Shown: one piece after another, positions 8,126 to 17,438 of the stretch
How the letters are laid out: each line of letters starts with the position of its first letter
Position numbering within the stretch: the first letter of the stretch is position 1
DNA from: Hymenobacter wooponensis
GTDB taxonomy: Bacteria > Bacteroidota > Bacteroidia > Cytophagales > Hymenobacteraceae
DNA: 64,000 bases
Direction: 5' to 3'
Assembly: GCF_004745865.1 (NCBI RefSeq)
Contig: NZ_SRKZ01000006.1
Location: forward strand, 248,001 to 312,000
Notes under the pieces: generated by a model
What the model was told of the DNA's origin: nothing
What the model saw: the letters and a program-made list of their open reading frames with translations, nothing else
Database searches by the model: none
Position numbers and translations under genes: made by a program

Positions 8126-11014
8126 ATGACCGATACTGCTGCTGACGCCCGCCCCCACAAGCTTTTTCTCCTCGACGCTTTTGCCCTGATTTATCGCGCT
8201 CATTTTGCCTTCAGCAAGAACCCACGCGTAAATTCCAAGGGCCTGAACACTGGTGCTATCTTAGGCTTTACCAATACGCTGGTGGAGGTGCTCCAGAAGG
8301 AAAAGCCCACCCACATTGGCGTGGCTTTCGACGCTCAGAAAAAGACCTTCCGCCACGAGCAATTCGCTGATTATAAAGCGCAACGGCAGGCTATGCCCGA
8401 GGACATAGGCCTAGCCATTCCCTACATCAAGAAGATCATTCAGGCCTTCAACATTCCCATTCTGATGGTGGATGGGTTCGAAGCCGACGACGTCATTGGT
8501 ACCCTAGCTCAACGGGCCGAGGCGCAGGGCTTTGGTGAGGTGTTTATGATGACGCCCGACAAGGACTATTGCCAGCTCGTGACGGACTGCATCAAGATTT
8601 ACCGCCCGGCTTTCATGGGCAATGCCGCCGAGGTGCTGGATGTGCAGCACGTGCTGCAGCGCTTCGAAGTAGAGCGCGTGGAGCAGGTAATTGATATTCT
8701 AGGCCTGCAGGGCGACGCTTCCGACAATATTCCGGGCATTCCGGGTATTGGTGAGAAGACAGCTAAGAAGCTGGTGCAGGAGTTTGGCTCGGTAGAAAAT
8801 CTGATTGCCAATGTAGATCAACTCAAGGGCAAGCTGCAGGAGAACGTGCGCACCTTTGCCGAGCAGGGTTTGCTGAGCAAGGAGCTGGCCACCATTCACC
8901 TGACCGTTCCCATTGAGTTTCACGAAGAAAACCTGCGGTTGGAGCAGCCCGATGCCGAGCAGCTCCGCCAGTTGTTTGAGGAGCTAGAGTTCCGGCAGCT
9001 GGCCGCCCGCGTACTGGGTGGTGGCAGCCCGGCTGGCGTGAGTGCGGCACCCAACCCACGGGCCGGCTCGCGCCGCCCGAAAGTAGCTGAGGGCCAAGGC
9101 AGTTTGTTTGGCAGTTCTTCTGACGCAGCCGTGGCTATTGGTGCCGAAGAAGGCGAAACTGGCTCCTTTGGCGCCCCAGCGGGTCCGCGCCTGACCTTGG
9201 CCGACGTGCCGCACCAGTACCACCTGGTTGACACACCCGAGCTGCGGAAGTCTTTGCTGAAGTTCTTACTCCAACAAAAGGAAGTAAGCTTCGATACCGA
9301 GACGACTGGCCTAGACACTATGACGGCCCGCCTGGTAGGCCTGTCGTTCTGCTGGCTGCCCGGCGAGGCCTACTACGTGCCCGTTCCGCACGATGACCAA
9401 GAAGCAGCTCAGGCGCTGGTAGATGAATTCTGCCCCTTCTTTGAGTCAAAGGACATTCTCAAGATCGGGCAGAACATCAAGTACGACCTCACCATTCTCA
9501 AGCATTACAAGGTGCAGGTGCACGGGCCGTTGTTTGATACCATGCTGGCCCACTACCTGCTGGAGCCCGACATGCGCCACAATATGGACGTGCTGGCCGA
9601 AACCTACCTGCACTACACGCCGGTTTCTATCATTTCTCTGATTGGCGCGAAGGGCAAGAATCAGAAAACGATGGCTGACCTGCCGCCGGCCGAGGTATCC
9701 GACTACGCCTGCGAAGATGCCGACGTGACGCTGCAGCTTAAACACGTATTTGAGCCACTGCTGAAAGAGGTAGGCTTACTGGATTTACTGAACGAAGTAG
9801 AAAACCCGCTGGTGCCAGTGCTGGCCGACATCGAGTATGAGGGTGTGAAGATTGATAGTAGCGCCATGGGTGAGTACTCAGCGGAATTGCAGGGCTATAT
9901 TCAGGAGATTGAGCAGCAGATTTTCTCGGCGGCCGGGGAAGAGTTCAACATTGGTTCGCCGAAGCAGTTGGGCGAAGTGCTCTTTGACCGCCTAGGCCTA
10001 GGCGGTGGCAAAATCAAGAAAACCAAAACTGGCCAGTACGCTACTGGCGAGGAAGTGCTCAGCACCCTGGCTGCCGACAACCCCATTGCCGGTCTGATTC
10101 TGGAGCACCGCCAGCTCACGAAGCTACGCTCTACCTACGTGGAGGCCTTGCCGCAGCTAGTTTGTGAGCTAGATGGCCGCGTGCATACCTCGTTCAACCA
10201 AGCTGTAACGGCTACCGGCCGCCTCTCCAGTACCAATCCTAACCTACAGAACATTCCTATCCGGACGGAGAAGGGCCGCGAGATTCGCAAAGCCTTTGTG
10301 CCCCGCGATGACCAACACGTGCTACTGGCGGCCGATTACTCGCAAGTGGAATTGCGCATCATGGCTGACTTCTCAGGCGACAAAACCATGATTGAAGCCT
10401 TCCGCCAGGGCCTCGATATTCATACCAGCACCGCCAGCAAGGTATTCCATGTACCTCTTGATCAGGTGGATGGCGAAATGCGCCGTAAGGCTAAAACGGT
10501 GAACTTCGGTATCATCTATGGCATTTCGGCCTTCGGTCTGGCCCAGCGCATTGGCATCAGCCGCAAAGAAGCTACTGAAATCATTGACACCTACTTCCAA
10601 GAGTTTGCCTCGGTGAAGCAGTTCATGGACGACAGCATCAATCGGGCGCGGGAACTGGAATACGCCACTACCCTGCTAGGCCGCCGCCGTTACCTGCGCG
10701 ACATTAACTCTCGTAATGCCACCCTGCGCGGCTACACTGAGCGCAACGCCATCAACGCCCCCATCCAAGGCACCGCCGCCGACATCATCAAGAAGGCCAT
10801 GATCAACATTCATGAGTGGCTGATTGAAGAAAAGCTCGGCACTCGCATGATTCTGCAGGTACACGACGAACTGGTGTTTGATGCCGTCAAGGAAGAAGTA
10901 GAGCACATCACTCCTAAAATCAAGGAGCTGATGACCCAGGCCCTGCTTTTGCCTCACGGTGTGCCGCTAGAGGTAGAGGTAGGCACCGGCCAGAACTGGC
11001 TGCAGGCGCACTAG
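8126..11014 (+). CDS. polA: DNA polymerase I
   Basis: A 962-residue, full-length Pol I. The N-terminal 5'-3' exonuclease (about 10-300) shows LFLLDAFALIYRAHFAF, DGFEADDVIGTLAQ, MMTPDKDYCQLV and GDASDNIPGIPGIGEKTA. A low-complexity linker (about 300-355) follows. The 3'-5' exonuclease domain (about 365-560) keeps its catalytic acids (SFDTETTGLD near 389), and YACEDADVTL is intact, so proofreading is probably active. The polymerase domain has motif A DYSQVELRIMADFSGD (near 737), RRKAKTVNFGIIYGISAFGL and motif C QVHDELVF (near 910). It fills gaps in repair and removes Okazaki primers. It is monocistronic: a strong terminator follows within 25 bases, and the upstream exonuclease gene is divergent. 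Confidence 0.97.
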   Translation: MTDTAADARPHKLFLLDAFALIYRAHFAFSKNPRVNSKGLNTGAILGFTNTLVEVLQKEKPTHIGVAFDAQKKTFRHEQFADYKAQRQAMPEDIGLAIPYIKKIIQAFNIPILMVDGFEADDVIGTLAQRAEAQGFGEVFMMTPDKDYCQLVTDCIKIYRPAFMGNAAEVLDVQHVLQRFEVERVEQVIDILGLQGDASDNIPGIPGIGEKTAKKLVQEFGSVENLIANVDQLKGKLQENVRTFAEQGLLSKELATIHLTVPIEFHEENLRLEQPDAEQLRQLFEELEFRQLAARVLGGGSPAGVSAAPNPRAGSRRPKVAEGQGSLFGSSSDAAVAIGAEEGETGSFGAPAGPRLTLADVPHQYHLVDTPELRKSLLKFLLQQKEVSFDTETTGLDTMTARLVGLSFCWLPGEAYYVPVPHDDQEAAQALVDEFCPFFESKDILKIGQNIKYDLTILKHYKVQVHGPLFDTMLAHYLLEPDMRHNMDVLAETYLHYTPVSIISLIGAKGKNQKTMADLPPAEVSDYACEDADVTLQLKHVFEPLLKEVGLLDLLNEVENPLVPVLADIEYEGVKIDSSAMGEYSAELQGYIQEIEQQIFSAAGEEFNIGSPKQLGEVLFDRLGLGGGKIKKTKTGQYATGEEVLSTLAADNPIAGLILEHRQLTKLRSTYVEALPQLVCELDGRVHTSFNQAVTATGRLSSTNPNLQNIPIRTEKGREIRKAFVPRDDQHVLLAADYSQVELRIMADFSGDKTMIEAFRQGLDIHTSTASKVFHVPLDQVDGEMRRKAKTVNFGIIYGISAFGLAQRIGISRKEATEIIDTYFQEFASVKQFMDDSINRARELEYATTLLGRRRYLRDINSRNATLRGYTERNAINAPIQGTAADIIKKAMINIHEWLIEEKLGTRMILQVHDELVFDAVKEEVEHITPKIKELMTQALLLPHGVPLEVEVGTGQNWLQAH

Positions 11015-11034
11015 GCCAGGCCAGACACCCACCA

Positions 11035-11088
11035 AAAAAGTCACCGCCCGGCCCTTTAGTAACATAAGAGGCCGGGCGGTGACTTTTT
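11035..11088. terminator. terminator after polA
   Basis: A 19-bp perfect inverted repeat (arms 11035-11053 and 11070-11088) with an A run on one side and a T run on the other. It can end transcription from polA and from the convergent lipoprotein gene. Confidence 0.85.
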
Positions 11089-11101
11089 GCTTGTGCATCA
11101 C

Positions 11102-11647
11102 TTACAAGGGAGCAAATACAGCCCGCTCAATAACGAGTGAATCTTGCTGCCGTCCTATGATTCGTTTGCTGCTGAGAATTAAGGCAGCATTATCCACCTG
11201 AATAACATCATATGCCCCGGGCGCTGCCCACATAGTGGGCAAGGCGGAACTCTCCAGATCTACATACTTGCTAGCAACTGTTAATCGAGTCTTCGAATCA
11301 TTCAGGCTCCATTGGCCCCAACTGATAGTAGCTGCTCCCTGAGTGACGGGGGGTATATGTACTGTGCAGCCACCGGCCTCCTGCGTCCATAGCAACTCCC
11401 CGCTTGAGGCGAAAGTCAACGTACTCAGCCCTAAGCACGGCGTGGGTGAGTTTTGGCTATAGGACCTAAAGAAATCGTAAACCCTACTCCCACCTCCCGT
11501 GCGCGGCTTGGTCTCTATGGTGTAGGCAGTCATGCGCCAAGAAGTATTCTGTAGGGTAACCTCAACTTGTTTCGGAGGCGTATCTTCTTTCTTGCAGGCA
11601 CCTACACCCAACACGGTGACCAAAAGCAAACGCTGAATAGTTTTCAT
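11102..11647 (-). CDS. small lipoprotein of unknown function
   Basis: A 181-residue protein. The start MKTIQRLLLVTVLGVGACKK has a short lipoprotein signal with a lipobox-like VGAC and Cys18 as the lipidation site, followed by charged residues. The mature part is beta-rich with regularly spaced Trp (NTSWRMTAYTIET, LLWTQEAGGCTV, ISWGQWSLND), which resembles lipocalin-like bacteroidete lipoproteins, but this assignment is weak. It is convergent to polA and shares its bidirectional terminator. No substrate or partner can be read from the sequence. Confidence 0.7.
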   Translation of the reverse strand: MKTIQRLLLVTVLGVGACKKEDTPPKQVEVTLQNTSWRMTAYTIETKPRTGGGSRVYDFFRSYSQNSPTPCLGLSTLTFASSGELLWTQEAGGCTVHIPPVTQGAATISWGQWSLNDSKTRLTVASKYVDLESSALPTMWAAPGAYDVIQVDNAALILSSKRIIGRQQDSLVIERAVFAPL

Positions 11648-11806
11648 AACAAATCTATTAGAAGGTTAATACAGCCATGACCGGGCAGTTAGGTCTTGGG
11701 TTGTATCACGACTGACATATTTATCTGCTCAGACTTTAAGCTGAAGCATCTGGCTCAACTATTTGGGCGTATACCCAATGACTGAGCCAACCTCAGTGCG
11801 CTTTAT

Positions 11807-12226
11807 ATGTCAGAAAATACCCACACCACTACCCTGCAAAACATAGCCCGCGGCTTACTGGGCACCTTTATGGTAGTAGCCGGTACCGGCCACCTCACGT
11901 TTGCCCGCCGCGAGTTTCAAGCTCAGGTGCCCGACTTTGTGCCGCTCAACAAGGATACCGTGGTGCTGCAATCAGGAGTGGTAGAAATAGGCCTAGGGCT
12001 AGCGCTATTGTTCTGGAAACCCAAGCGCGCTGAACTAGGCCTGGGGCTGGCAGTGTTCTATGCGCTGGTATTCCCAGGAAACGTTCACCAGTACACTCAC
12101 CACATTTCTGCATTTGGTCTCAATACCGACGCCAAACGCCTGGGGCGGCTGTTCTTTCAGCCTGCACTTATGGCCTGGGCCTTGTGGTCGACTGGTGCAC
12201 TAAAAGCGCTGAAATGCAAGTCATAA
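11807..12226 (+). CDS. DoxX-like integral membrane protein
   Basis: A 139-residue protein with about four hydrophobic helices: ARGLLGTFMVVAGTGHLTF, VVEIGLGLALLFW, LGLGLAVFYALVFPGN and FFQPALMAWALWSTGAL. The arrangement and the opening GxGHLTF suit the DoxX family and related small membrane proteins. Some family members take part in sulfur or redox metabolism, but most have no known role. It lies 66 bases upstream of ypdA on the same strand, so the two may be co-transcribed and a thiol-redox link is possible, though only by context. Confidence 0.65.
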   Translation: MSENTHTTTLQNIARGLLGTFMVVAGTGHLTFARREFQAQVPDFVPLNKDTVVLQSGVVEIGLGLALLFWKPKRAELGLGLAVFYALVFPGNVHQYTHHISAFGLNTDAKRLGRLFFQPALMAWALWSTGALKALKCKS

Positions 12227-12292
12227 CGCAGCAGCCACTTCCCTGGGGCTGTCAAGGTTAAACTCTGAGCCCTTGAACTGGTATTACAGGAT

Positions 12293-13309
12293 ATGACAAC
12301 TGATTCTTCCTTCGACGTTGTAGTAATTGGCGCCGGACCGGTAGGCCTAGCTTGCGCCATTGAGGTGCAGCGGCGCGGCTTTTCGGTGGTGGCCATTGAT
12401 AAAGGAGCCCTAGTAAACTCCATCATCGGCTACCCCACCAACATGGAGTTTTTCTCCACCCCGGAGCTACTGGAAATTGGCGGGCACCCCTTTCCTACCA
12501 GTCACTACAAACCCCTGCGTGAAGATGGCCTCGATTACTACCGGCGCGTGGCCTTTGCTGAGAACATTCCATTGCGCCTTTATGAGCGCGTAACTGGCCT
12601 AGAGGGAGGCCCTGGCCAGTATGAAGTAGTAACGGAAAAGGGCCATATTGCCTGCCGCTACGTCATCATTGCTACGGGTTTTTACGACGTACCAAATTAC
12701 CTGAATGTACCCGGCGAGGATCTTCCGCACGTGAATCATTACTACAAAGAGCCGTACGCTCATACTGGCCAGCAAGTAGTAATCGTGGGGGCTAAAAACT
12801 CGTCTGCCAAAGCCGCGCTCCAGCTTCTGCGTGCCGGTGCCGACGTTACAATGGTAATTCGCGGAGCGGAAATCAGCCAGTCGGTGAAGTATTGGATACG
12901 GCCTGATTTGATTAACCGTATCAAAGAAGGCCGTATCAAAGCACTTTTTAACGCTACTATTCAACGCATCACACCCGAGGCCGTGGAAGTGCAGACGCCC
13001 ACTGGCCTAGAGGCGCTGCCTGCTGCCTACGTGTACGCCCTCACCGGCTACCACCCCGACTTCAGCTTCTTAGCGGCTCTCGGCATCACCTGTGAACTAG
13101 ACGCTGCCCAAACCCCTACGCACGACGCCGATACGCTGGAAACCAACCGCCCTGGCGTGTATTTAGCCGGTACCGTCTGCGGTGGCCTCAACACCAGCCG
13201 CTGGTTTATTGAAAATGGCCGCTACCACGCCCAGGTAATTGCGGCCCGCTTAGCCGGTGAGAAGGCGCCAGAGTTGCCAGAGGTGTTACAACCCGTGCAG
13301 CTAAGCTGA
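12293..13309 (+). CDS. ypdA: YpdA-type bacillithiol disulfide reductase
   Basis: A 338-residue FAD/NAD(P)H flavoprotein. The FAD-binding Rossmann motif is VVVIGAGPVGLACAIEVQRR (about residues 9-28). It is followed by the YpdA-typical GALVNSIIGYPTNMEFFSTP. The second nucleotide-binding motif is VVIVGAKNSSAKAALQLL. The C-terminal TNRPGVYLAGTVCGGLNTS is the FAD-closing region. There is no CXXC redox pair, in line with the YpdA (Bdr) family, which reduces bacillithiol disulfide with NADPH. Bacillithiol use fits some Bacteroidota. A terminator lies directly after the stop. Confidence 0.88.
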   Translation: MTTDSSFDVVVIGAGPVGLACAIEVQRRGFSVVAIDKGALVNSIIGYPTNMEFFSTPELLEIGGHPFPTSHYKPLREDGLDYYRRVAFAENIPLRLYERVTGLEGGPGQYEVVTEKGHIACRYVIIATGFYDVPNYLNVPGEDLPHVNHYYKEPYAHTGQQVVIVGAKNSSAKAALQLLRAGADVTMVIRGAEISQSVKYWIRPDLINRIKEGRIKALFNATIQRITPEAVEVQTPTGLEALPAAYVYALTGYHPDFSFLAALGITCELDAAQTPTHDADTLETNRPGVYLAGTVCGGLNTSRWFIENGRYHAQVIAARLAGEKAPELPEVLQPVQLS

Positions 13310-13334
13310 AGCGAATTGACAAGTCAAACAAATA

Positions 13335-13368
13335 AAAAGCCCCCACTGAAGGTTCAGTGGGGGCTTTT
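13335..13368. terminator. terminator between ypdA and the SGNH gene
   Basis: A 16-bp perfect stem with a 2-base centre, with A-tract and T-tract flanks (arms 13335-13350 and 13353-13368). It is suited to stopping both convergent genes. Confidence 0.85.
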
Positions 13369-13390
13369 GTATGGCCTAGGCCAGTATTAC

Positions 13391-14743
13391 CTACTGAGGA
13401 AATTTAACTCCGCGGTAGTCGTTAGGGTTTATTAGTGGTACGCTCGCGCCGTATTGAATATTGATGGCACGGATCATCTCGTTGGCTACTACAGCGTAGC
13501 CACGAGGGGTTGGGTGCACGCCATCCAGCGAGAACAAGTTGCCAGAAATGAAGCCTGCCGTGTTATTCACGCCATTGGTAACGAAGCCGGAAGCGGCTAC
13601 GCGAGAGAAGAAAGAGTTAGCATCAAAAACTGCCAGGCCTTTCTCATTGGCTTTGTTGACGATGGCCGTGTTGAACGCCGTAGTAGCATTGCGTACTGAG
13701 GTCTGTTCAGTAGCATCAAGCACAAACTGGTTGGGAACAGGGTTAGACTGAGTAGCGTTTAAACCTGCACCCACTGGGAATGGATTACCCGTAGTAGTGG
13801 TACCAATAACAGCCGAGGAGGGTAGCGTCAGCAGATCATTGTCGGTAGCTAGGCGCACTACTTGCGCTCCAGCAGTACCCGTAGTTTGGATATATACGTC
13901 CAGCGCAGCATTACCAGCTTTAAAACGGGCCCGAATATCAGCTACACGCACTGTGGTGAAGAAGGGAACATTTGTTACGTCCGGAATAGTAGCTACAATC
14001 CCTTTGGCGCCGTTAGCCGTCAGAGCATTGATGATACGGTTATTCTTAAGCGTGAACGTATCCGTGCGGGTGATGACACCGCCTACGCCACCAGTTGTAG
14101 CATAGCCTAACACATCGTTGTTACCCAGCCAGTTGGAGAAAAAAGTAGCCGTAGCCGCCTCAGCTTTCACACGCTGGAAGTAAGACTGGCTATTGCCAAG
14201 AGGAGTGATTCGCTCAAAGAAAGGATTGAACGTAGCTGCGGTTGGGGCACCAGTTTGCCCACCAAGATTACCAAAGTTTGCCGTATGGATATCTGCTAAG
14301 CGAATCCCAGGCACACCTAAGTTATCTACCCGCCCATCGAACTTAGTGTAGGGTGCCGACCCCGGAGCACCAGCTACCCGACCGGCGTTGCCTGCTACTC
14401 TAGCTGTAATAGGTGAACCGGTAGCACTGAAGCCCGTTAGGCGGAGATAGCCAGAGCCGTTGCTTTGAGCTTCAGTGAACAGAGGCTGGTTGAACTCGCC
14501 ACCGCCAGCTGTCCGGAACTGCTTAGCCAGAATGCTAGGATAGGAGTTCTGCTGACCTTCAAGGTACAGGCCATCATCTGAGTAGCCCGCCGTCAGGGAA
14601 TTACCTACTGCGATATAGCGAGTGAAGTCTGCCGTACCACGGCTGGCTTCAAAGTCTTTCTCTAAGTCAGGCTGGCAAGCCGTCAGTCCAAACCCTAGTA
14701 GCGTTACGAACGGCGTAACTTTACGAAATAGAAACGTATTCAT
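13391..14743 (-). CDS. SGNH/GDSL-type hydrolase lipoprotein
   Basis: A 450-residue exported lipoprotein: signal MNTFLFRKVTPFVTLLGFGL with the lipobox LTAC and a lipidated Cys near residue 23. The SGNH blocks are recognisable: IAVGNSLTAGYSD (block I with the Ser nucleophile), a GNNDVLGYA block III and a C-terminal LDGVHPTPRGYAVVANEMI (block V with Asp and His). The family cleaves ester bonds of lipids or acylated glycans. It starts 21 bases after the FadL-type gene on the same strand, so the two look like an operon. An outer-membrane pair that releases and imports fatty acids is a reasonable inference. Confidence 0.85.
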   Translation of the reverse strand: MNTFLFRKVTPFVTLLGFGLTACQPDLEKDFEASRGTADFTRYIAVGNSLTAGYSDDGLYLEGQQNSYPSILAKQFRTAGGGEFNQPLFTEAQSNGSGYLRLTGFSATGSPITARVAGNAGRVAGAPGSAPYTKFDGRVDNLGVPGIRLADIHTANFGNLGGQTGAPTAATFNPFFERITPLGNSQSYFQRVKAEAATATFFSNWLGNNDVLGYATTGGVGGVITRTDTFTLKNNRIINALTANGAKGIVATIPDVTNVPFFTTVRVADIRARFKAGNAALDVYIQTTGTAGAQVVRLATDNDLLTLPSSAVIGTTTTGNPFPVGAGLNATQSNPVPNQFVLDATEQTSVRNATTAFNTAIVNKANEKGLAVFDANSFFSRVAASGFVTNGVNNTAGFISGNLFSLDGVHPTPRGYAVVANEMIRAINIQYGASVPLINPNDYRGVKFPQ

Positions 14744-14764
14744 GAGGTAAGAAGGGAGTCGCGG

Positions 14765-16012
14765 TTAGAAAGCGTAGTTCAGGCCAATGCCCGGAATCAC
14801 GATGTTGGTTTTATAGGTTCCGGCAATACGGTCCGTGGTCCCATTGTTAACCAACTGCTGCTGCGTTTCGGTACGCTTCTGAATGCTCACGTACTGCGCC
14901 GACACATCAACACCGAACTTGCCGAAGCTGTAGGAAGCACCCAGGGTACCGCTGAACCGGTCGTTATCAGGAGTTTCAGGGGTCACATACCCATCCCGCA
15001 CGGGTGTCTCATCGTAGGCGCCACCGGCACGTACCGTCAAGCCATCGGTGAGCTTATACTGGCCGCCCACCCGAACCGTCAGAGCATCTTTGTAATTGCG
15101 CTTCGACTCGCTAAACGTCTGACCGTTAATCTGCTGATCGAAGTCGAAACGTAGCGATTGGTACTTGCTCCACTGAGCGAAGTTAGCATCAATGCCAATG
15201 GTCAGCTTCTCAGTAGGCATGAGGCCTACACCAATGCTGGTAGTAGCAATCAGCGGCAAAGTAGCGCTGAACTTGGTAGCCTCGAAACGGGTGCCAAAAG
15301 AAGCGGGAATACCGGTGAATGTTACATCCCCATCCTTTACGTGAGCGTCGATCTTAGAGCGATAGTTAACCCCTAATGATACTTTATCAGATGGCTTAAA
15401 GAAAATGCCGGCGTTGAAACCTAGTTTGGTATCAGCTTTACCGTCTAGCTCGATGTGCCCGTATGAGTCAGGCAATGGCACATCGCGCTGCAGGTTTACG
15501 GCACCGTAGGCCAGTACCACCAAGCCGGCGCCCACGCTGATTTGGTCAGTAATAGCGTAGCTAACAGTAGGCTGTACAAAGATTGACTTCAGATCAATAT
15601 CCGTCAGGGCCGTGCGACCTTCCCACCCTTCAGCATACTGCAGTTTGCTGCCGAATGGCGTATACACGGCAATACCAGCCCGGAACTTGCCTTCGGCTGG
15701 GCCAAAGCCAGCGTACAAGTTGAAAGGCGTAGTAACCGTGTTGCGCAGTTCGCGCTGCTGGCTGCCGCCCTGCGCCACAAACGCATTACGGGCCATGGTC
15801 AGGTTCACGCCTACTTGCACACCGCGGTCTTTCACCATGGCCAGTGCGCCAGGGTTGTAGAACATGGCGGCTTGGTCGAGGGAAAGCCCCACACCTACAC
15901 CGCCCATGCCGTTATTTTTCTGTCCGGCCAGTGTAACCTGGTAGCCACCCGCCGAGGCCGCCGTACCCGTAAGTAGCGCACCACCCACGAGGAGTAGAGA
16001 TTTTAAAGTCAT
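14765..16012 (-). CDS. OmpP1/FadL family outer-membrane transporter
   Basis: A 415-residue beta-barrel. I chose the ATG giving MTLKSLLLVGGALLTGTAAS, a clean signal peptide; the frame is open further upstream but that extension has no signal-like character. The mature N-terminus GGYQVTLAGQKNNGMGGVGV with SLDQAAMFYNPGALAM is the FadL hatch signature. Many alternating strands follow and the last residues GLNYAF end in Phe, as in outer-membrane proteins inserted by BamA. The family moves long-chain fatty acids or other hydrophobic molecules across the outer membrane. It is upstream of the SGNH lipoprotein in a likely two-gene operon. Confidence 0.9.
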   Translation of the reverse strand: MTLKSLLLVGGALLTGTAASAGGYQVTLAGQKNNGMGGVGVGLSLDQAAMFYNPGALAMVKDRGVQVGVNLTMARNAFVAQGGSQQRELRNTVTTPFNLYAGFGPAEGKFRAGIAVYTPFGSKLQYAEGWEGRTALTDIDLKSIFVQPTVSYAITDQISVGAGLVVLAYGAVNLQRDVPLPDSYGHIELDGKADTKLGFNAGIFFKPSDKVSLGVNYRSKIDAHVKDGDVTFTGIPASFGTRFEATKFSATLPLIATTSIGVGLMPTEKLTIGIDANFAQWSKYQSLRFDFDQQINGQTFSESKRNYKDALTVRVGGQYKLTDGLTVRAGGAYDETPVRDGYVTPETPDNDRFSGTLGASYSFGKFGVDVSAQYVSIQKRTETQQQLVNNGTTDRIAGTYKTNIVIPGIGLNYAF

Positions 16013-16298
16013 AAAATGGAATGTGTGAGAATTTTGGGGTTGAGGCATTAAATGTAGGCAGAAAAAACATTCTACTATTAGGCAAGCCGAGTAAGTATTT
16101 TCGCTATCCCATAACTTCAATATCCCTAGCTGCATAGGGTACCCACTTTTCGCAATTTGCCTACCTGCTATACGCACACAAAAGCCCCTTAAAGCCAGTG
16201 CGGATCCAGTGATTCTAGCTCAATTCCAAGAATGTAGCGCTTAGCCGTTTAGGCTCTCACGCCTCGCTAACATCTGTGTTTGGCCTAGGGGTTTAAGC

Positions 16299-17135
16299 CT
16301 ACGCCTCTTGATTATTTACCGAGGCACCGTCAGGGAGTAGTTCCCGGGTCTTCAGGTTGAGACGCTGCCCGGCTACGAGCAGGTTTACTCTCAAATTTTG
16401 TACGCTCACGGGCTCTCCGCGACCAATGCGCCCCAAGTTGCTGCCTTCGATGTCGCAGCCATCTATCATCACCACTACCCCATCGCCAAACACTTCTGCT
16501 TCCTGTCCGCCCCGAATAATGACGCCGGTTTCTTCTGACAGGCCTAGCCCCAAACACATAGAATGCGCAATTAAGGCATGTGCCAGCCGCCCAAAACGGC
16601 CGCGTTCAATGAAGTGCTGATCGATGAGCAGGCGGGGTAAGAGGCCTAGGCCAGCCTTGGTTTGAATGCCGCCCTTGCGCACGGCCCGCCAGCCATAGCC
16701 TTCCACCAGCATATTGTCGGGGAGGGCGGCCGCACCCGCGCTGGTACCAGCTACCACAAAGGTGGCCTCCTGCTGATAACGCTCCCGTAAGACCTGAAGA
16801 AACTCAGTGTTGTGCAGAAAATCAGTGATGCGCTCTTGGTCGCCGCCACTGAAAAACACTAGTCCCGCCCGGCGCAGGCGGCGCAAGGTGGCCGGTGCAT
16901 CGGCGCGGTAGTGCTCATTAATGGGTAAGTGGCGGGCATTGCGGCAGCCTAAATCGCGCAGGGCCTTCTCATAAGCTCCGGCCGTGCGAGAGGCATCCCG
17001 GGAGGCCACGGTAATGATTTCAACCGGAGTATCGAGGGAGGGTAGCAGGTCGCAGAGCAGCGCCAGCATGGCATCATCATCACCACCTCCAAGGGCAACG
17101 AGCGTACCAAGCGGCAAAACAGACGAGTGAGGCAT
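16299..17135 (-). CDS. cphB: cyanophycinase (peptidase S51)
   Basis: A 278-residue cytoplasmic serine peptidase. The glutamine-amidotransferase-like fold shows LVALGGGDDDAML at the start, LVFFSGGDQERI near 92-103 and the nucleophile elbow VVAGTSAGAA with Ser132. LIDQHFIERGRFGRL and GLGLSEETGVIIRG are the later family blocks. Cyanophycinases cut cyanophycin (multi-L-arginyl-poly-L-aspartate) into beta-Asp-Arg dipeptides. No cyanophycin synthetase or isoaspartyl dipeptidase is in the window, so it could use polymer made elsewhere in the genome or from other cells. It appears monocistronic, with its own -7 element. Confidence 0.88.
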   Translation of the reverse strand: MPHSSVLPLGTLVALGGGDDDAMLALLCDLLPSLDTPVEIITVASRDASRTAGAYEKALRDLGCRNARHLPINEHYRADAPATLRRLRRAGLVFFSGGDQERITDFLHNTEFLQVLRERYQQEATFVVAGTSAGAAALPDNMLVEGYGWRAVRKGGIQTKAGLGLLPRLLIDQHFIERGRFGRLAHALIAHSMCLGLGLSEETGVIIRGGQEAEVFGDGVVVMIDGCDIEGSNLGRIGRGEPVSVQNLRVNLLVAGQRLNLKTRELLPDGASVNNQEA

Positions 17136-17161
17136 AATACTAGCGCGGCATAAGCGGGCAC

Positions 17162-17169
17162 CAAAAGTA
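17162..17169 (-). promoter_or_regulatory. candidate -7 element for cphB
   Basis: On the minus strand this reads TACTTTTG, an exact match to the bacteroidete -7 consensus TAnnTTTG, about 27 bases before the cyanophycinase ATG. The position is right for a promoter; a -33 element was not confirmed. Confidence 0.45.
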
Positions 17170-17367
17170 TGTACCCAACCGACTCCTCAACTGCCTTGGG
17201 CAAGGGAAGGTTACGCTCAGCTAGGCCACGGGGCCAATAGAACTACTCAAGTGAGAGTAATTGTTGCCCTACGTAGAGTCCGGAGCTCGGCCGTAACCGT
17301 ATATCATGGCCGGGCCCGGAGTTGGATTTATTCTCTCCAGTATCCTGCGAATCCGCCCCGGAAAAAC

Positions 17368-17375
17368 TACTTTTG
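17368..17375 (+). promoter_or_regulatory. candidate -7 element for mgtE
   Basis: TACTTTTG matches TAnnTTTG exactly and lies about 64 bases before the chosen mgtE ATG. If used, the in-frame ATG upstream of it could not be the start, which supports the shorter mgtE. Confidence 0.45.
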
Positions 17376-17438
17376 CGCGCCGGTTCGGCTCTTGTCACCA
17401 ATTCCCTCTGCCTAGCGAGACACACCCCTCTTTTTTAC

